Position numbers and translations under genes: made by a program. A stretch of 64,000 bases of DNA from Prostheceraeus crozeri (taxonomy: Eukaryota; Platyhelminthes; Polycladida; Euryleptidae): positions 40,468 through 104,467 of the forward strand of contig CAJQUW010005215.1 of the NCBI GenBank assembly GCA_907163375.1, written 5' to 3'. The notes beneath the pieces were generated by a model that saw only the letters and a program-made list of their open reading frames with translations, ran no database searches and was not told the origin of the DNA. This document shows positions 43,978 to 54,212 of this stretch, one piece after another (positions within the stretch are counted from its first letter, which is position 1; each line of letters begins with the position of its first letter).

Positions 43978-46900
43978 ATGAATCGTGAAATGTCTCTCGG
44001 AAAAACGTCTAGGATTGATGAATTAATCAAGAAACAAACTACTGAGTCTGATACGCAAATTAAACATAGTAAACGTATTAAAAAACAGAAACGTACTAGG
44101 CGTAGTATTAGACGTAATACTAAAAAACAGAAAAGTGGAACAAAAGAAATATTAGAAACTCCTATTACTGATATCTTTTTTGATGATAGAATTAAGGATG
44201 AACTTGGTGATGATTTATGTAATTTATTTAATCCAAATGAAATTAAATATGAAAATTTATCTTTCATTAATGTAGTAAATGATATGCGGAAACTTTTAGC
44301 AAATGGTAAAATTATTAATTTACTTGGAAAAGTTGTTAAAGATCAGGAAAATGCAATTCAAAATTTTTACGTAACCTTCTATAATAAAAAATCATTTGAA
44401 ACATGGTTTTCGAATCTGGATGAGAAATCCGATGCTAACGAATGGATTTTTACAGGTAACATTAAATATGAAGATTTTGGAATGAAGTTAGTACAAAGAT
44501 CACATAGGGGGGCAGGGATTAATATGAAATATAGAATCAAAGAATATTTCGGTGAATATTGTTATATTCCTTCTGAAGATTTTTGTTTTATTAAATGTTA
44601 TAATGTTTTACGAGGTTTTAATGAAGAACAAGGAGAAATGATGAAAGAAATGTTTAATAATTTTTTATATAAAGAGAAAGCCACATCTAGAACAGGACTA
44701 ATGTCAAACTGCAAATTTTCTCAATTCAATAAATATTTTGGAGAATGTGTTCAATATTATAGTCCTGCCAATCGTCATTTAAATCCTAGAGGAATTGAAA
44801 CGTTTCATAATTATGTTTATTACAATTATTTTCACGCAGGTTCAACAATTGGTCACTATTGTTTAATTAATAAATCTCATAAATTAAAAGCTATTAGAGA
44901 AATTGAAAATAATTTCAAACCCATATATAAAACAGTTACTGATGAAAATCTAACAACGCGTCCATATAAAATCATAACAAAGAAAAAAATTGACTATGGT
45001 TCAACATATATTTGGGATCTCGAAACTTTTCCCGATCCTAACTGTTCAACAGCTCATCCTATTCCTTACGCTGTAGGAGCTATTAATTTTAATAAATTTA
45101 TATGTTGTTTACCGAAACAAAGATTGAAAGAATTAGAAACACGTTTGTTAAGTGATATGATTAAAATTAAACGATCAAAAGATGAAGATGAAATTAAAAA
45201 ACTTAAAAAACAGGTTAATGAGTATAATAATTTAACTGAATTAGAATTTAATGAACTTCAAAATTGTGTGAAAATATTTACGAGAACTGAGGATGATGAA
45301 TGTTCATTCGGGGGAAACCCAGAGGACGTATGTCCGATCCATCAATTTTTTAAAACTCTTGGAAAATTTAATTATTCTAGAATAACTTTAATAGCTCACA
45401 ATTCATCAGGTTTTGATTCCTATTTTCCGATAAAAGCTAATTTTAAACTATCTAAACCGCCTCTTAAAACTTCAAGAGGAATATTGACTGCTTCATTACA
45501 AAATCCTTATACAACTGAATGTGTTAGTAGATACATTCAAAAATCTTTTAGATTTAAAAACAATATGAAAAAAGATTCACTTTCAGGTAAATTAGCACTT
45601 CAAACTATTATAATGAAATGTAGTTATCAACATGTAAAAACAAGTCTTTCGAAATGGTGTGAGAATTTTAAAATTCCTACGAATGTGTGTAAATTAAATT
45701 ATGAAATTGGAGACATAACGAATGAAAATTATAAAGAAAAAGAAATTGAATGGAGACCATATTTAGTTAACGATATTCTTTCTTTAGCTTTTTGTATCTA
45801 CAAATATAATAATGTTATGCGAGATTTAGTTGGTGAAGATATAACTACTAATTTAACATCCTCTGCTTTAACATTTAACGGTTGGATGAAAAGCGTACAA
45901 AATGACAATATAAATATTCATTCTCATATAGATTTATGGGCTAGAAATTATATTAGAAAATCTGTTAAAGGTGGAAGAGTTTCAGCAAATATAAGAAAAT
46001 ACATATCGCCATTTTGTAACATCTTGTTACCAATATTAAAACAGTATTTACCTGGTCGCTGGGCTGGGGGGACTTTGTCCCTTGGTCGCTACGCTGGTGG
46101 GGCTTTGTGCCCTGGAAGTAATTTAATAGATTTAATGAAACAGCATCGAGATTTAGGAGATAAAACTGAAATTTGTAAGAAAATTTCAAATCAACTACTT
46201 GAACAAAAAAATGAATTTCTAATGGCTTTTGATGCAACATCTTTATATCCATCAGCTATGTATGATGAAAATTCAGAATACCCTAAAGCTGAATCAGCTA
46301 GAAAATTTCGTCAAGAAGAAGAGCGGGAAATAGTATATAAATTTAATACACAAACATTTAGACCTAAAACTGGAATATTCTCTGTTGTGTTTCAATATCC
46401 GAATGATATGTTTTTCCAACCAGTTCCTATAAAAGATAAAGTTAAAAATCAAAATAATAATTCTCATGTAAAAGTAATCAGGTTTAGAAATGGTATATGT
46501 TATGATGTATTAACTTCTGTAGACATACAAGAAATTGTTAGATGTGGGGGAAAAATCTTACATATTACTGATGGTATAATTTATGAAAAAAATTATCAAG
46601 TTTCACCATTTCGAAATTATATTGAAAAACTTTTTTATTTGAGAAAAAGATATAAAACAGAAGGAAATACTGTAGGTGATGAGTTAATTAAATTATTGAT
46701 GAATTCGCTATATGGCAAAACTGTGCAAAAAGATATAACCACAAGATCATTTATGGAATGATAATACATTGAGAAAAAATTTCACTCAAGAAGTAAAAGA
46801 TTATGAAAAATTAAATGATGAACAATATTTAGCGAAAGTAGAAATGGAAGATGATGAATTTCTCAAAACTAATATTGTAAAAGATGGGAAGACGTCATTC

Positions 46901-47502
46901 ATGCCATCACACTTAGGTTCTTTCATTCTTTCTCACTCTAGAAGAATCATGAATAACTTTATTTTAGAAATTAATGGTTTCAAAGAAAAATACATTCATT
47001 ATACAGATACTGATTCAATATATATTTCCAATGAGGTCTTTAATAAATTAGACGCTGCTGGATATGTTGGAGGAGAATTGTGTCAAGGGAAAAATGATTA
47101 TGGAAATGGTGGAATTATTTTTGCAATGTTTATTGCACCTAAAGTAAAATACTGTATTACTGTAGATGAGCAAGGGAGACTTGGTGAAAAGAGAACATTC
47201 AAAGGATATTCAGAAGATAAAGTAAAAGTAGAAGATTTTCTAAAATTATATTCGGGGAAAACATTATCGACTACAGTTAATAAACCATGGAAAAGATCTT
47301 TAGAAACTGGAATTAGCATTCCTGATAAAGATAATAATACTGAAAAAAAAAATTTTCTGGTCAAATAAATATTCTTAAACGTCAAGCACCTGATGAAAAT
47401 GAAATTATGTTACCTTATAACGGAGAAGATATTCAAGCTGAAATATTTCAAACAATCATCTGTGAGAGTAATTTAAGTGATGATGATGACACGTGGGATT
47501 AA
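43978..47502 (+). pseudogene. Family B DNA polymerase, type II (E2), two frameshifts
   Basis: About 1,170 codons. A basic N-terminal tail (KRIKKQKRTRRSIRRNTKKQ, about 30-50) precedes a long family-specific domain. The exonuclease block WDLETF is near residue 346 and AHNSSGFDSYF near 475. Polymerase motif A is FDATSLYPSAM (about 753-763), motif B is KLLMNSLYGKT (about 904-914), and motif C is HYTDTDSIYI after a frameshift near 46750. A second shift at an A10 run (about 47343) leads into the tail ending DDDDTWD. It shows no close similarity to the E1 polymerase outside the catalytic motifs and lacks its zinc finger. It probably replicates the element by protein priming. Confidence 0.9.
46045..46118. 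repeat. GC-rich hairpin block inserted in the E2 polymerase reading frame
   Basis: Two tandem units, each with GGTCGCT..GCTGG followed by GGGGACTTTGTCCC or GGGGCTTTGTGCCC, lie in otherwise AT-rich coding DNA and keep the frame open. They add Gly/Trp/Arg residues (PGRWAGGTLSLGRYAGG), unlike the flanking Lys/Asn-rich protein. Confidence 0.8.
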
Positions 47503-47507
47503 TAATT

Positions 47508-47660
47508 TTTTTATAACATCTAAAAGATTTATTACATCTAAAAAATTTATAACATCTAAAAAATTTATTGCATCTAAAAAATTTATTACATCTAAAAACT
47601 TATTACATCTAAAGACTTATTACATCTAAAAACTTATTACATCTAAAAACTTATTACATA
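47508..47660. repeat. Minisatellite TTATTACATCTAAAAA (E2)
   Basis: About nine copies of a 16-18-bp unit between the convergent polymerase and clamp-like genes. The reverse complement of the unit also occurs in E1 (19866-19950), so it predates the split of the two elements and expanded in E2. Confidence 0.9.
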
Positions 47661-47711
47661 TGAAAATATATTTATCGAATATTTTGGTATTTTCTATTAA
47701 GTTTTATCATA

Positions 47712-49040
47712 TTAAGTTTCATCATATAATGTTTTATCAAAAGATAATTTAAATTTATTTTCACTAACTATTGATTCTTCATCATCATCATCAATTGATT
47801 CTTCATCATCATCATAAATTGATTCTTCAACATCATAAATTACATTTTTTGGTATAGGATGCCATTCCCTGATAGGATACCATTCTCTTATTGGAATATC
47901 TAACTCTAAATTACATCTTTTATCTGATAATAATATAATAGAGAAAAATATTAGTCTTTGATCTCTTTTGGAAAATTTAATAACACCACCATAATCTGAA
48001 TCACTTTTAGTTTTTATTAAAGATGATAAAATTTTAAATTGATTAGATGTAAATCCTAATTTAAATTTTGTAGACCCGACACATAGTTGTCTAACAGTAT
48101 CTTCAACTATACCATCATTATTATTTTCAATTGTAAGAAAATGAAATTTAGATAAATTTTTATAATTACTAATATTTTTATAATCTTTTTTACCATTTAC
48201 ACCATTTTCAGATGTTTCAGAATCATCATCTATATTATCATCATCTATATTATTATCATCATTATTATCATAAGATTCTTTAAGATCGGGCAAAGCCCTA
48301 GAACCTTCAGTTCGTTTATTATGATTATGATTATGGACATTGTTAATAGTATGAGGTGTTGTCCACATATAAATTTTTTCTTGTTGAGCTAAACCATTTA
48401 TGTAAGATTTTAATAAATTAATATTTAAATTGGAATACAATCCTATATATGTATCATCATCATATCTTTGCGGCATTTCTAATGTTTCTTGTTTATAAAT
48501 TGTATCTCTATAATATACTTGACATAATAATTCTTCGTTATGCTTTTTACTCTCTATGTGAATGTTATATTGATTTTGATCGTCAACAAATAATCTAATT
48601 TTTTTCTTTCGAAAAAGATTTTAATTTTTTAACTAATTCTTTAATATTGATATAATTAATAATTTTTTTTCTATCCAATCAGTATTACTAATTGGCAACA
48701 CTGCTCTAATAAAACCGAAAACATTATTATGACCTATTATAACCATATTTTCTTTATTTAATTCAACATAAGCTACATTATTATATTTACTTACTATATC
48801 CATAAATTCAATAAATGGATCACCCGGAAATAAACAATAGTTAGTTTCTACAGAAGGTAAACCTTTTGTTTGTTCTCTAAATATTTCGGCTTGTAATTCA
48901 AATAAAATATTTACATCTATACATGGATTATTATTATTATTATTATCAAAACATTTATTTTCAAATGCCGTTGATCTCGTCGAATAAAATGAACAGGATG
49001 ATGTGGACGAATATAATTTTTTTAAATTTGCTTTATCCAT
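47712..49040 (-). pseudogene. Unrecognised conserved protein, possible sliding-clamp fold (E2), frameshifted
   Basis: Counterpart of E1 18164-19886. The start at 49040 follows AAAAAATG. The first part includes FMDIVSKYNNVAYVELNKE. A frameshift in an A8 run near 48660 separates it from the second frame (48476-47712), which has the segment FKLGFTSNQFKILSSLIKT and an Asp/Glu-rich C-terminus. A 30-bp in-frame double hairpin (48288-48322) adds RTEGSRALPD after a His/Asn linker. The last ~100 codons seen in E1 are absent. A processivity factor is a guess from fold-like pattern and from its position beside the polymerase. Confidence 0.6.
48290..48320. repeat. In-frame double hairpin in the clamp-like gene
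   Basis: On the minus strand it reads CGAACTGAAGGTTC, TA, GGGCTTTGCCC. It agrees with the 41748-41778 copy at about nine of ten positions. E1 has only Asn/His codons at this place, so it is an insertion, and its length preserves the frame. Confidence 0.85.
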
Positions 49041-49115
49041 TTTTTTATTTTTATTAGATAAAATTTTAATTTTTTATTTTTAATAGAAAAAATTTTATTT
49101 TTTTATTGTTAAAAA

Positions 49116-50001
49116 ATGATGTTACCAAATTTTGGTGGAGGTGCATATATCCCGAATAATCGTGAATTAGAAATAGAAATAGAAAATTATATTATGAAAA
49201 CTGGAGACGTTTTATCTGGTCCATTGCATCTTTCTATTCTTCCGCAACAAAATACAGAGTTAACAAATAAACAATATGTTGATACACAAATCAATGACTT
49301 AAAAAATATATATAAACGATGTTTTGGTTCCACTGATGAATGAATTAAAGTTGCTTAAACTTAATGACAAATCATTAAACGAAAAATTATTAAAACTTGA
49401 TCAAAAGGATAGAGAGCTAGAAGCAGATATAGCAAAACTTTTTAAAAAGATTTCAGAACAATCGAAAATTTTAATATTACTTTCTATAAATTTAAAATCT
49501 GCAGTCATTAAGAATAAACATCAGATAAAAATGTTAAAAGAACAATTAGAAGATGAAATAGAAAAACTACCTGAAAGAATTAAAAAAAATTTAAAGCAGT
49601 TACAAACTACATTCCAAAAAAGTGTTGATGAATTAAGTTCTAAAATTACTCAACAAATGAAAAAGATGAATAGAATAATAAATGAAGTAAACTCGCTTAA
49701 TCAAAGAGTTGATAAAATGAAAACTCTTAAAATCAATTTAGAAAATGAATTAAAGAAAAATTTACAAGAAAACTCTAAAGAAAATAAAGAACAGTTAGAT
49801 GCTGTTAAAAGACAATTAGATGTTCTTAAAATTAAGTTAAATGCACTTAAAACGGCATTGAAGATTAATCAGCAGAAAATGCAAGTTAATAGAAAAGAAA
49901 TTAAAGTACATCACACGCTGCTTGACGCAATAGATAAAGTGCAACAGTCAATTAATAAAGTTATCTCGAAGTTGTTGTCCATTCACAAACGTAAATCTTA
50001 A
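49116..50001 (+). pseudogene. Coiled-coil fibre-like protein with tail-fibre-type motif (E2), one frameshift
   Basis: Homolog of E1 18118-17228. The N-terminal frame 49116-49343 carries MKTGDVLSGPLHLS and LTNKQYVDTQI; a shift at an A6 run near 49300 moves to the frame 49324-50001, a Lys/Glu/Leu coiled coil of about 220 residues ending in a basic tail. The phage-like motif followed by a long coiled coil suggests a trimeric fibre. The only defect is the single shift in the A-run. Confidence 0.68.
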
Positions 50002-50002
50002 T

Positions 50003-50070
50003 CGGACCAAAGGTCCTCGAGGCTTTAGCCGATCGGACCAAAGGTCCTCAGGTTACTAACCAATCGTAAC
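50003..50070. repeat. Tandem double hairpins after the E2 fibre-like gene
   Basis: Order: GGACC-AAA-GGTCC, then GGCTTTAGCC, then GGACC-AAA-GGTCC, then GGTT-ACT-AACC. A decayed version of the same string (GGCTTTAGTC ... AAAGGTCC ... CTACTAACC) lies in E1 at 15307-15348 after the capsid gene, so the same hairpins occupy different places in the two elements. Confidence 0.85.
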
Positions 50071-50106
50071 TATTTTTTCCCCAAAAGTCAAATTTAATCC
50101 TAAAAA

Positions 50107-50598
50107 ATGCCTATAATTTATAAACAAAATCTTAAACATTTTGCTTCAAATCAAAAAATTGCTCATGAACCATCTATGAAATCTGTTTACCATTATGACA
50201 GTGTAGAAACAATCGGAACACAAAAGTTCCTAAACACCGCAGGTGCCGTTCAAAAAGAAGGGGCTGGTATATTTTCTGGTATTGGAAGTATCGTTAACTT
50301 CATTAAAAATAATAAAGATTTGATTACATCTGCTGCAAAAGGAGCAGCTGCTATAGATAGTACAGCTAGTGCAATATCAAATGCTGTTAAGTCTCAAAAC
50401 GAATTAAAGCAACTAGAAGCTATCCGTAAACTTAGGAATGATTCCGAAGAACTAAAAAAATTAAAAAAACTTTCAGAGGAAACAAAAAACAAAATTGCTA
50501 ACATAGCTGTGGAGGGTGATAGTAAACATAATGAAAAAACAATTGAAGAAATAAGAGGTAATGGCGTGAGCAGCGCAGCTGGTCTAGCAAAATTCTAA
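50107..50598 (+). CDS. Small Ala/Lys-rich conserved protein (E2)
   Basis: 163 residues, intact. The N-terminus begins MPIIYKQNLKHF, then a Gly/Ala/Ile hydrophobic segment (about 55-95, with SAAKGAAAIDSTASAI), then a Lys/Glu-rich helical C-terminus ending GLAKF. It is conserved with E1 17195-16677, where it runs in frame into the capsid gene. It is probably a minor virion protein, but no family is recognised. A start context of CCTAAAAAATG is shared with E1. Confidence 0.7.
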   Translation: MPIIYKQNLKHFASNQKIAHEPSMKSVYHYDSVETIGTQKFLNTAGAVQKEGAGIFSGIGSIVNFIKNNKDLITSAAKGAAAIDSTASAISNAVKSQNELKQLEAIRKLRNDSEELKKLKKLSEETKNKIANIAVEGDSKHNEKTIEEIRGNGVSSAAGLAKF

Positions 50599-50760
50599 AA
50601 TTATATTTTAGTAAAAAATTTTTTAGTAAAATTTTTTTAGTAAAATTTTTTGTAAAATTTTTAGCAAATTTTTTTAGTAAAATTATTTTAGTAAAATTAT
50701 TTTAGTAAAATTTTTTAGTAAACATTTTTTAGTAAACATTTTTTAGTAAACATTTTTTCT
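50599..50760. repeat. Minisatellite TTTTAGTAAAA between small protein and capsid genes (E2)
   Basis: About eleven imperfect copies of a 13-16-bp unit (TTTTTTAGTAAAA). It is absent from E1, where the reading frame is continuous through this position. It probably grew from the end of the upstream gene and introduced its present stop and spacing. Confidence 0.88.
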
Positions 50761-50801
50761 GTCTGTGAGAAAAACAAAAAGTCAAATTATTTTTTATAAA
50801 A

Positions 50802-52137
50802 ATGTCTTCGCTTATCGAAAATAAATTTAGAGTAGACGATCCTCCGTTCGTCAGTTATAATCAAAAAAAGAATGACTATATAAGAATTGCTATGAATCCC
50901 GGATCTTCCAGTAGAGTGAATACTGGAGGTGATTTAATTTTTGAAGTTGATAATCAACAAAGTTATTTATATCTACCTGATTCATTTTTACACTGTGAAT
51001 ATTCTTTATATAGTGATGCCAATTTTGCAACACCATTACCAGATACCGATAATATTGCACCAGAGAATAATTTCTTTCCAAAATTATTTACACAAATGCG
51101 TTTAGATGTTGCAACTCAAAATATAGAAACAATAAGTGATTCTCCAGGTGTAATTGATACAATGCTTAGATTTGTAACAATTGGTGAAAATAATAAAAAG
51201 TATGAAATCGAAGGTTGGTTTCCTGATACTAATGATGGTATAATTGTTGATGATTTAACTCACGCTGGAACAGATGCAGCAGGAATTGCGAATGATGTAG
51301 AAAATATTGCAAAACATTTAAATAAAACAAATAATGATGCATATAAAGAAAGACGTGAATTTAACAAGAAAAGTAAGCAAACAGTAAATTGGTCATTGTC
51401 TCCATTATTCGGATATTTAGATTATGATAAAATATCATATCAATTAAAGATTAAATTAATAATTCATCGCACAGCAAATAATGAATTAATCTTTTTTGGT
51501 AAGACTGGAAAAAAAGCATATTTAAAAATTGATAGACTTGAATGGTGGATTAAGCATATTACTCCTAGTTTAGAGATTGAAACAGCTATTGCAAAAAGAT
51601 TAAATACTAACAAACCAATTCCAGTAAATCTTCTAAAGAGAACCGCTAGTTTAGTAACTTTTTTTGTAAAAAAGATTTAACTGGCATTTTACTAGAACAG
51701 CGAATACACCAAGATATTTATTACTAACTTTTCAAAGAAATAATTCTCCAAGTTTTGATAAGAACAATAATCTCTTCCATATTAATACAATTCGAAGTTT
51801 ACAAGTTTCATTAAATCAAACCCGATATCCAATTGATCCATCAAGATTCGATGATACCAATAATCAATTTATGGAAGGATATGATTCTTATCGAAATCTT
51901 TGTATAGAATTTGGAGTTGAACCACAATTAACTCCTGGAGATTGGAGACATTTATATCCTGTTTTCTGTTTCGATTTAAGTGCACAATCTGAAGATATTA
52001 TCAAGACTGGTTGTGATGTAACAATTAATATTGAAAAGAAAGATTCCACAACTTCATTGATGGCTTATGGTTTATTGCTAGAAGATGTGAAATATTCTAT
52101 TGAAATTCTTAGTGGAAAGATGGCTAGGATCGGTTAA
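50802..52137 (+). pseudogene. Polinton major capsid protein (E2), one frameshift
   Basis: About 445 codons. The first 293 are open (50802-51680). The frame shifts within a T7/A6 run near 51660-51676, and the remainder continues to 52137 (open from 51683, with YPVFCFDLSAQ about 60 residues before the end). The opening segment (DDPPFVSYNQKKNDYIR), FFPKLFTQM and KAYLKIDRLEWWIK identify the F54H12.2-like capsid family, which has the double-jelly-roll fold used by Polinton virions. The single-base shift in a homopolymer is the only obvious defect, and unlike E1 there are no TGA stops. Confidence 0.88.
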
Positions 52138-52164
52138 GGCCCAAGACTTCGTCGATTAATTAAT

Positions 52165-52285
52165 TTTTTTCATAACTAGAGTAGATTAAAATTTTTTGAT
52201 AACTTAAAATTTTTTGGTAACTTGAAATTTTTTCATAACTAGAATAGATTAAAATTTTTCGTAACTTAAAATTTTTTTATTAAAA
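52165..52285. repeat. Minisatellite of AACTTAAAATTTTTT type (E2)
   Basis: Four to five imperfect copies of a unit of about 22 bp, alternating AAATTTTTT with AACTT or AACTAGA. It fills the gap between capsid gene and small basic peptide. E1 has a shorter related string at 15236-15300. Confidence 0.75.
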
Positions 52286-52393
52286 ATGTCGCGAGCGAAA
52301 AGTAATAATAAAACTGTTGAATTAAAATTACGTAATATTGTTGACAAAAATACCCCTAAAACTATTACGATTAACAAAAAAAGTATTACATAA
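52286..52393 (+). CDS. Small basic peptide, 35 residues (E2)
   Basis: Begins MSRAKSNNKTVELK in the conserved TTATTAAAAATG context and ends KKSIT. It is also present in E1, where it is frameshifted. Rich in Lys, Asn and Thr. Its place between the capsid and Gly-rich genes suggests a core or scaffold peptide. It is too small for confident recognition; its conservation and start context are the evidence that it is a gene. Confidence 0.6.
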   Translation: MSRAKSNNKTVELKLRNIVDKNTPKTITINKKSIT

Positions 52394-52401
52394 GTAAACC
52401 A

Positions 52402-52764
52402 ATGATAGAGAATATTCAATTACAAGAAGAAAAGAATGGTGGAATTCTCCCATTAATTCCACTAAAATTAGGTGGCATAGCAGCAGCAGGAAGTGTCGCA
52501 GGTGGGACAGCTGGTATTGTTCAAGCAGTAAATAAAAATAAATCAGAGAAGGCAGCATTGGAAGAACAAAAACGACATAATAGAGAGTTAGAGAAAGTTG
52601 CTAGGGGTGAAGGAGTGGTAGATAATTTTATTAGTAAATTAAAATTAGTTGATGAAGGAAAACGAGTTCTTAAAAATATTCTCCGCAATGTTGATGATTT
52701 AATTGAAATTAAAGAAACTAAAGATGGTTCTGGAATATATCTAAGTCCTAGTATGATTCGGTAA
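52402..52764 (+). CDS. Small Gly-rich hydrophobic conserved protein (E2)
   Basis: 120 residues, intact, and very similar to E1 15103-14741. The hydrophobic segment (LKLGGIAAAGSVAGGTAG, about 20-38) is followed by a Lys/Glu-rich helix and a C-terminal KETKDGSGIYLSPSMIR. It starts 8 nt after the basic peptide stop. It may interact with membranes as a minor capsid protein, from composition only. Confidence 0.7.
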   Translation: MIENIQLQEEKNGGILPLIPLKLGGIAAAGSVAGGTAGIVQAVNKNKSEKAALEEQKRHNRELEKVARGEGVVDNFISKLKLVDEGKRVLKNILRNVDDLIEIKETKDGSGIYLSPSMIR

Positions 52765-52767
52765 TAA

Positions 52768-52797
52768 CCTCAGGACCTTTGGTCCATAAGGTAAACA
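52768..52797. repeat. GC-rich hairpin after the Gly-rich gene (E2)
   Basis: ACCTCAGGACC-TTT-GGTCC then ATAAGGT. The core stem is GGACC/GGTCC with a TTT loop and an outer ACCT/AGGT pairing. E1 lacks it at the same gene end. Confidence 0.8.
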
Positions 52798-52832
52798 TTT
52801 ATTTTATCTTTTAAATTTTTTTATCTTTTAAA

Positions 52833-54160
52833 ATGAATTCTACAAATTCCGAAAATTTAATTAAATTAAAAATTTCTAATTTAGATTTATTAAATTATCT
52901 ATTAAACAAAAATAAAAACTCAAATTGTAAAATTTATGAAGGTAACGACGACAAACAAAGTTTGGCTACTACCTACGGTGGTGACATACAAAAAACATTA
53001 GAAAACTTTCCTGGCTTTATTTGGAGTAAATATTTGAAAGAAAAACATCTTCCTGGTCATTCATATACTGGTCCAGGAACTCGATTAGATATAAGACTAG
53101 ATGAGAATAATAATCCGAAACCAGGTGAAGAACCAATAAATAGAGTAGATGCCGCCGCTTATAGACATGATTTAGCTTATCGAAATCATGATCTAAGTTC
53201 TCGTCATGCAGCTGATAAGAAGATGATTCAAGAATTAGATAGTATTCAAAATCCTACATTTAGAGAAAAAATTGAAAGAATGTTTGTTAACAAAGCTTTA
53301 CAAGCTAAAATATTATTCGGCCAGGGTTTAAATGAAACGACAGCAAAGCTGTCTGAGAGCAACGCTCGAACCTACGCGTCTGAAATTCATAAAGAATACA
53401 GAAAGCCTAAATATCTATTAAAAGTAAAAGTATTTAATAAAGATGATATTTGGAGTGCTGATCTTATTCATATGCCGAATGAAAGGTACTACAAATACGC
53501 ATTGACCGTTATAGATTTATATACACGATAGGCTTGGGTAAAGCCTTTAAAAAATAAAAGTGGTCTATCAGCCAAATATGCGTTTGAAGAAATCTTTAAA
53601 GAAAGTAAGAGAAAGCCAAGGAAATTGTTTGTTGATAAAGGGTCGGAATTTTATAACCGAAACGTTCAGCCACTATTTGAAACTGTTTATTCAACTGAAA
53701 ACGCTGGAAAAGCTGTAGTGATAGAAAGATTCAATCGGACGTTAAAAAATTAATTATTCAAGAAATTTACTGAGCAAAGAAATCAGAAATGGTTGAAGAT
53801 ATTGCCAGGAATTGTAGAGCAGTACAATAATAAAGTTCATTCAGGTATTGAAGAAACTCCAAAGAATGATTCTGACGACCCTGATTTGATAAGAAAAAAA
53901 TACTCGAGAATAATTATTTGAATGAGAGTAATCCGAATTTGCAGAAACTTAAGCCGAAATTTAAAATTGGAGATAGAGTTAGAATATTTAAATATAAGAA
54001 TGAATTTGAAAAAGGCTTTGTTGGCTATTGGACTAAAGAAATATTTGAAGTTTGCAAAATAAATCAAACTTATCCGATTACTTACGAAATCAAAGATTTA
54101 GATGATGAAAATATCAGAGGCCGATTTTATCAAAATGAATTACAACGAACTGATTTTTAA
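52833..54160 (+). pseudogene. PLA2-domain / retroviral-type integrase fusion (E2), broken
   Basis: About 440 codons. The PLA2-like module (about 75-130) has YTGPGTRLD and AAYRHDLAY and is followed without a gap by the integrase core. The first Asp is in WSADLI, the second in VDKGSEF (the expected Asp, unlike E1), and Glu in VIERFN. A C-terminal SH3-like part starts FKIGDRVRIF. Defects are a TAG at 53529 in place of a Tyr codon, a stop near 53750, and a one-base loss in an A-run near 53895. An in-frame hairpin insertion at 53337-53370 lengthens the linker between the two modules. The start follows CTTTTAAAATG. Confidence 0.88.
53337..53370. repeat. In-frame double hairpin in the integrase linker
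   Basis: GACAGC-AAA-GCTGTC followed by T and GAGAGC-AAC-GCTC. E1 lacks about 27 bp here (nine codons), so the insertion is a multiple of three. It lies between the PLA2-like and integrase domains. Confidence 0.82.
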
Positions 54161-54180
54161 TTATCATTATTTTCATTAGG

Positions 54181-54212
54181 CGTAGCCATAGAACCTACGG
54201 TTCGTTCAATTC
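54181..54212. repeat. Double hairpin at the end of the protease gene
   Basis: On the minus strand it reads CGAACCGTAGGTTC, TAT, GGCTACGCC, the same pattern as 41748-41778. It provides the last codons and stop of the E2 protease; E1 ends with different residues. Confidence 0.85.

Noticed and set aside
47508..47660. CRISPR-like array
   Set aside because: Units are contiguous with no unique spacers; it is a minisatellite.
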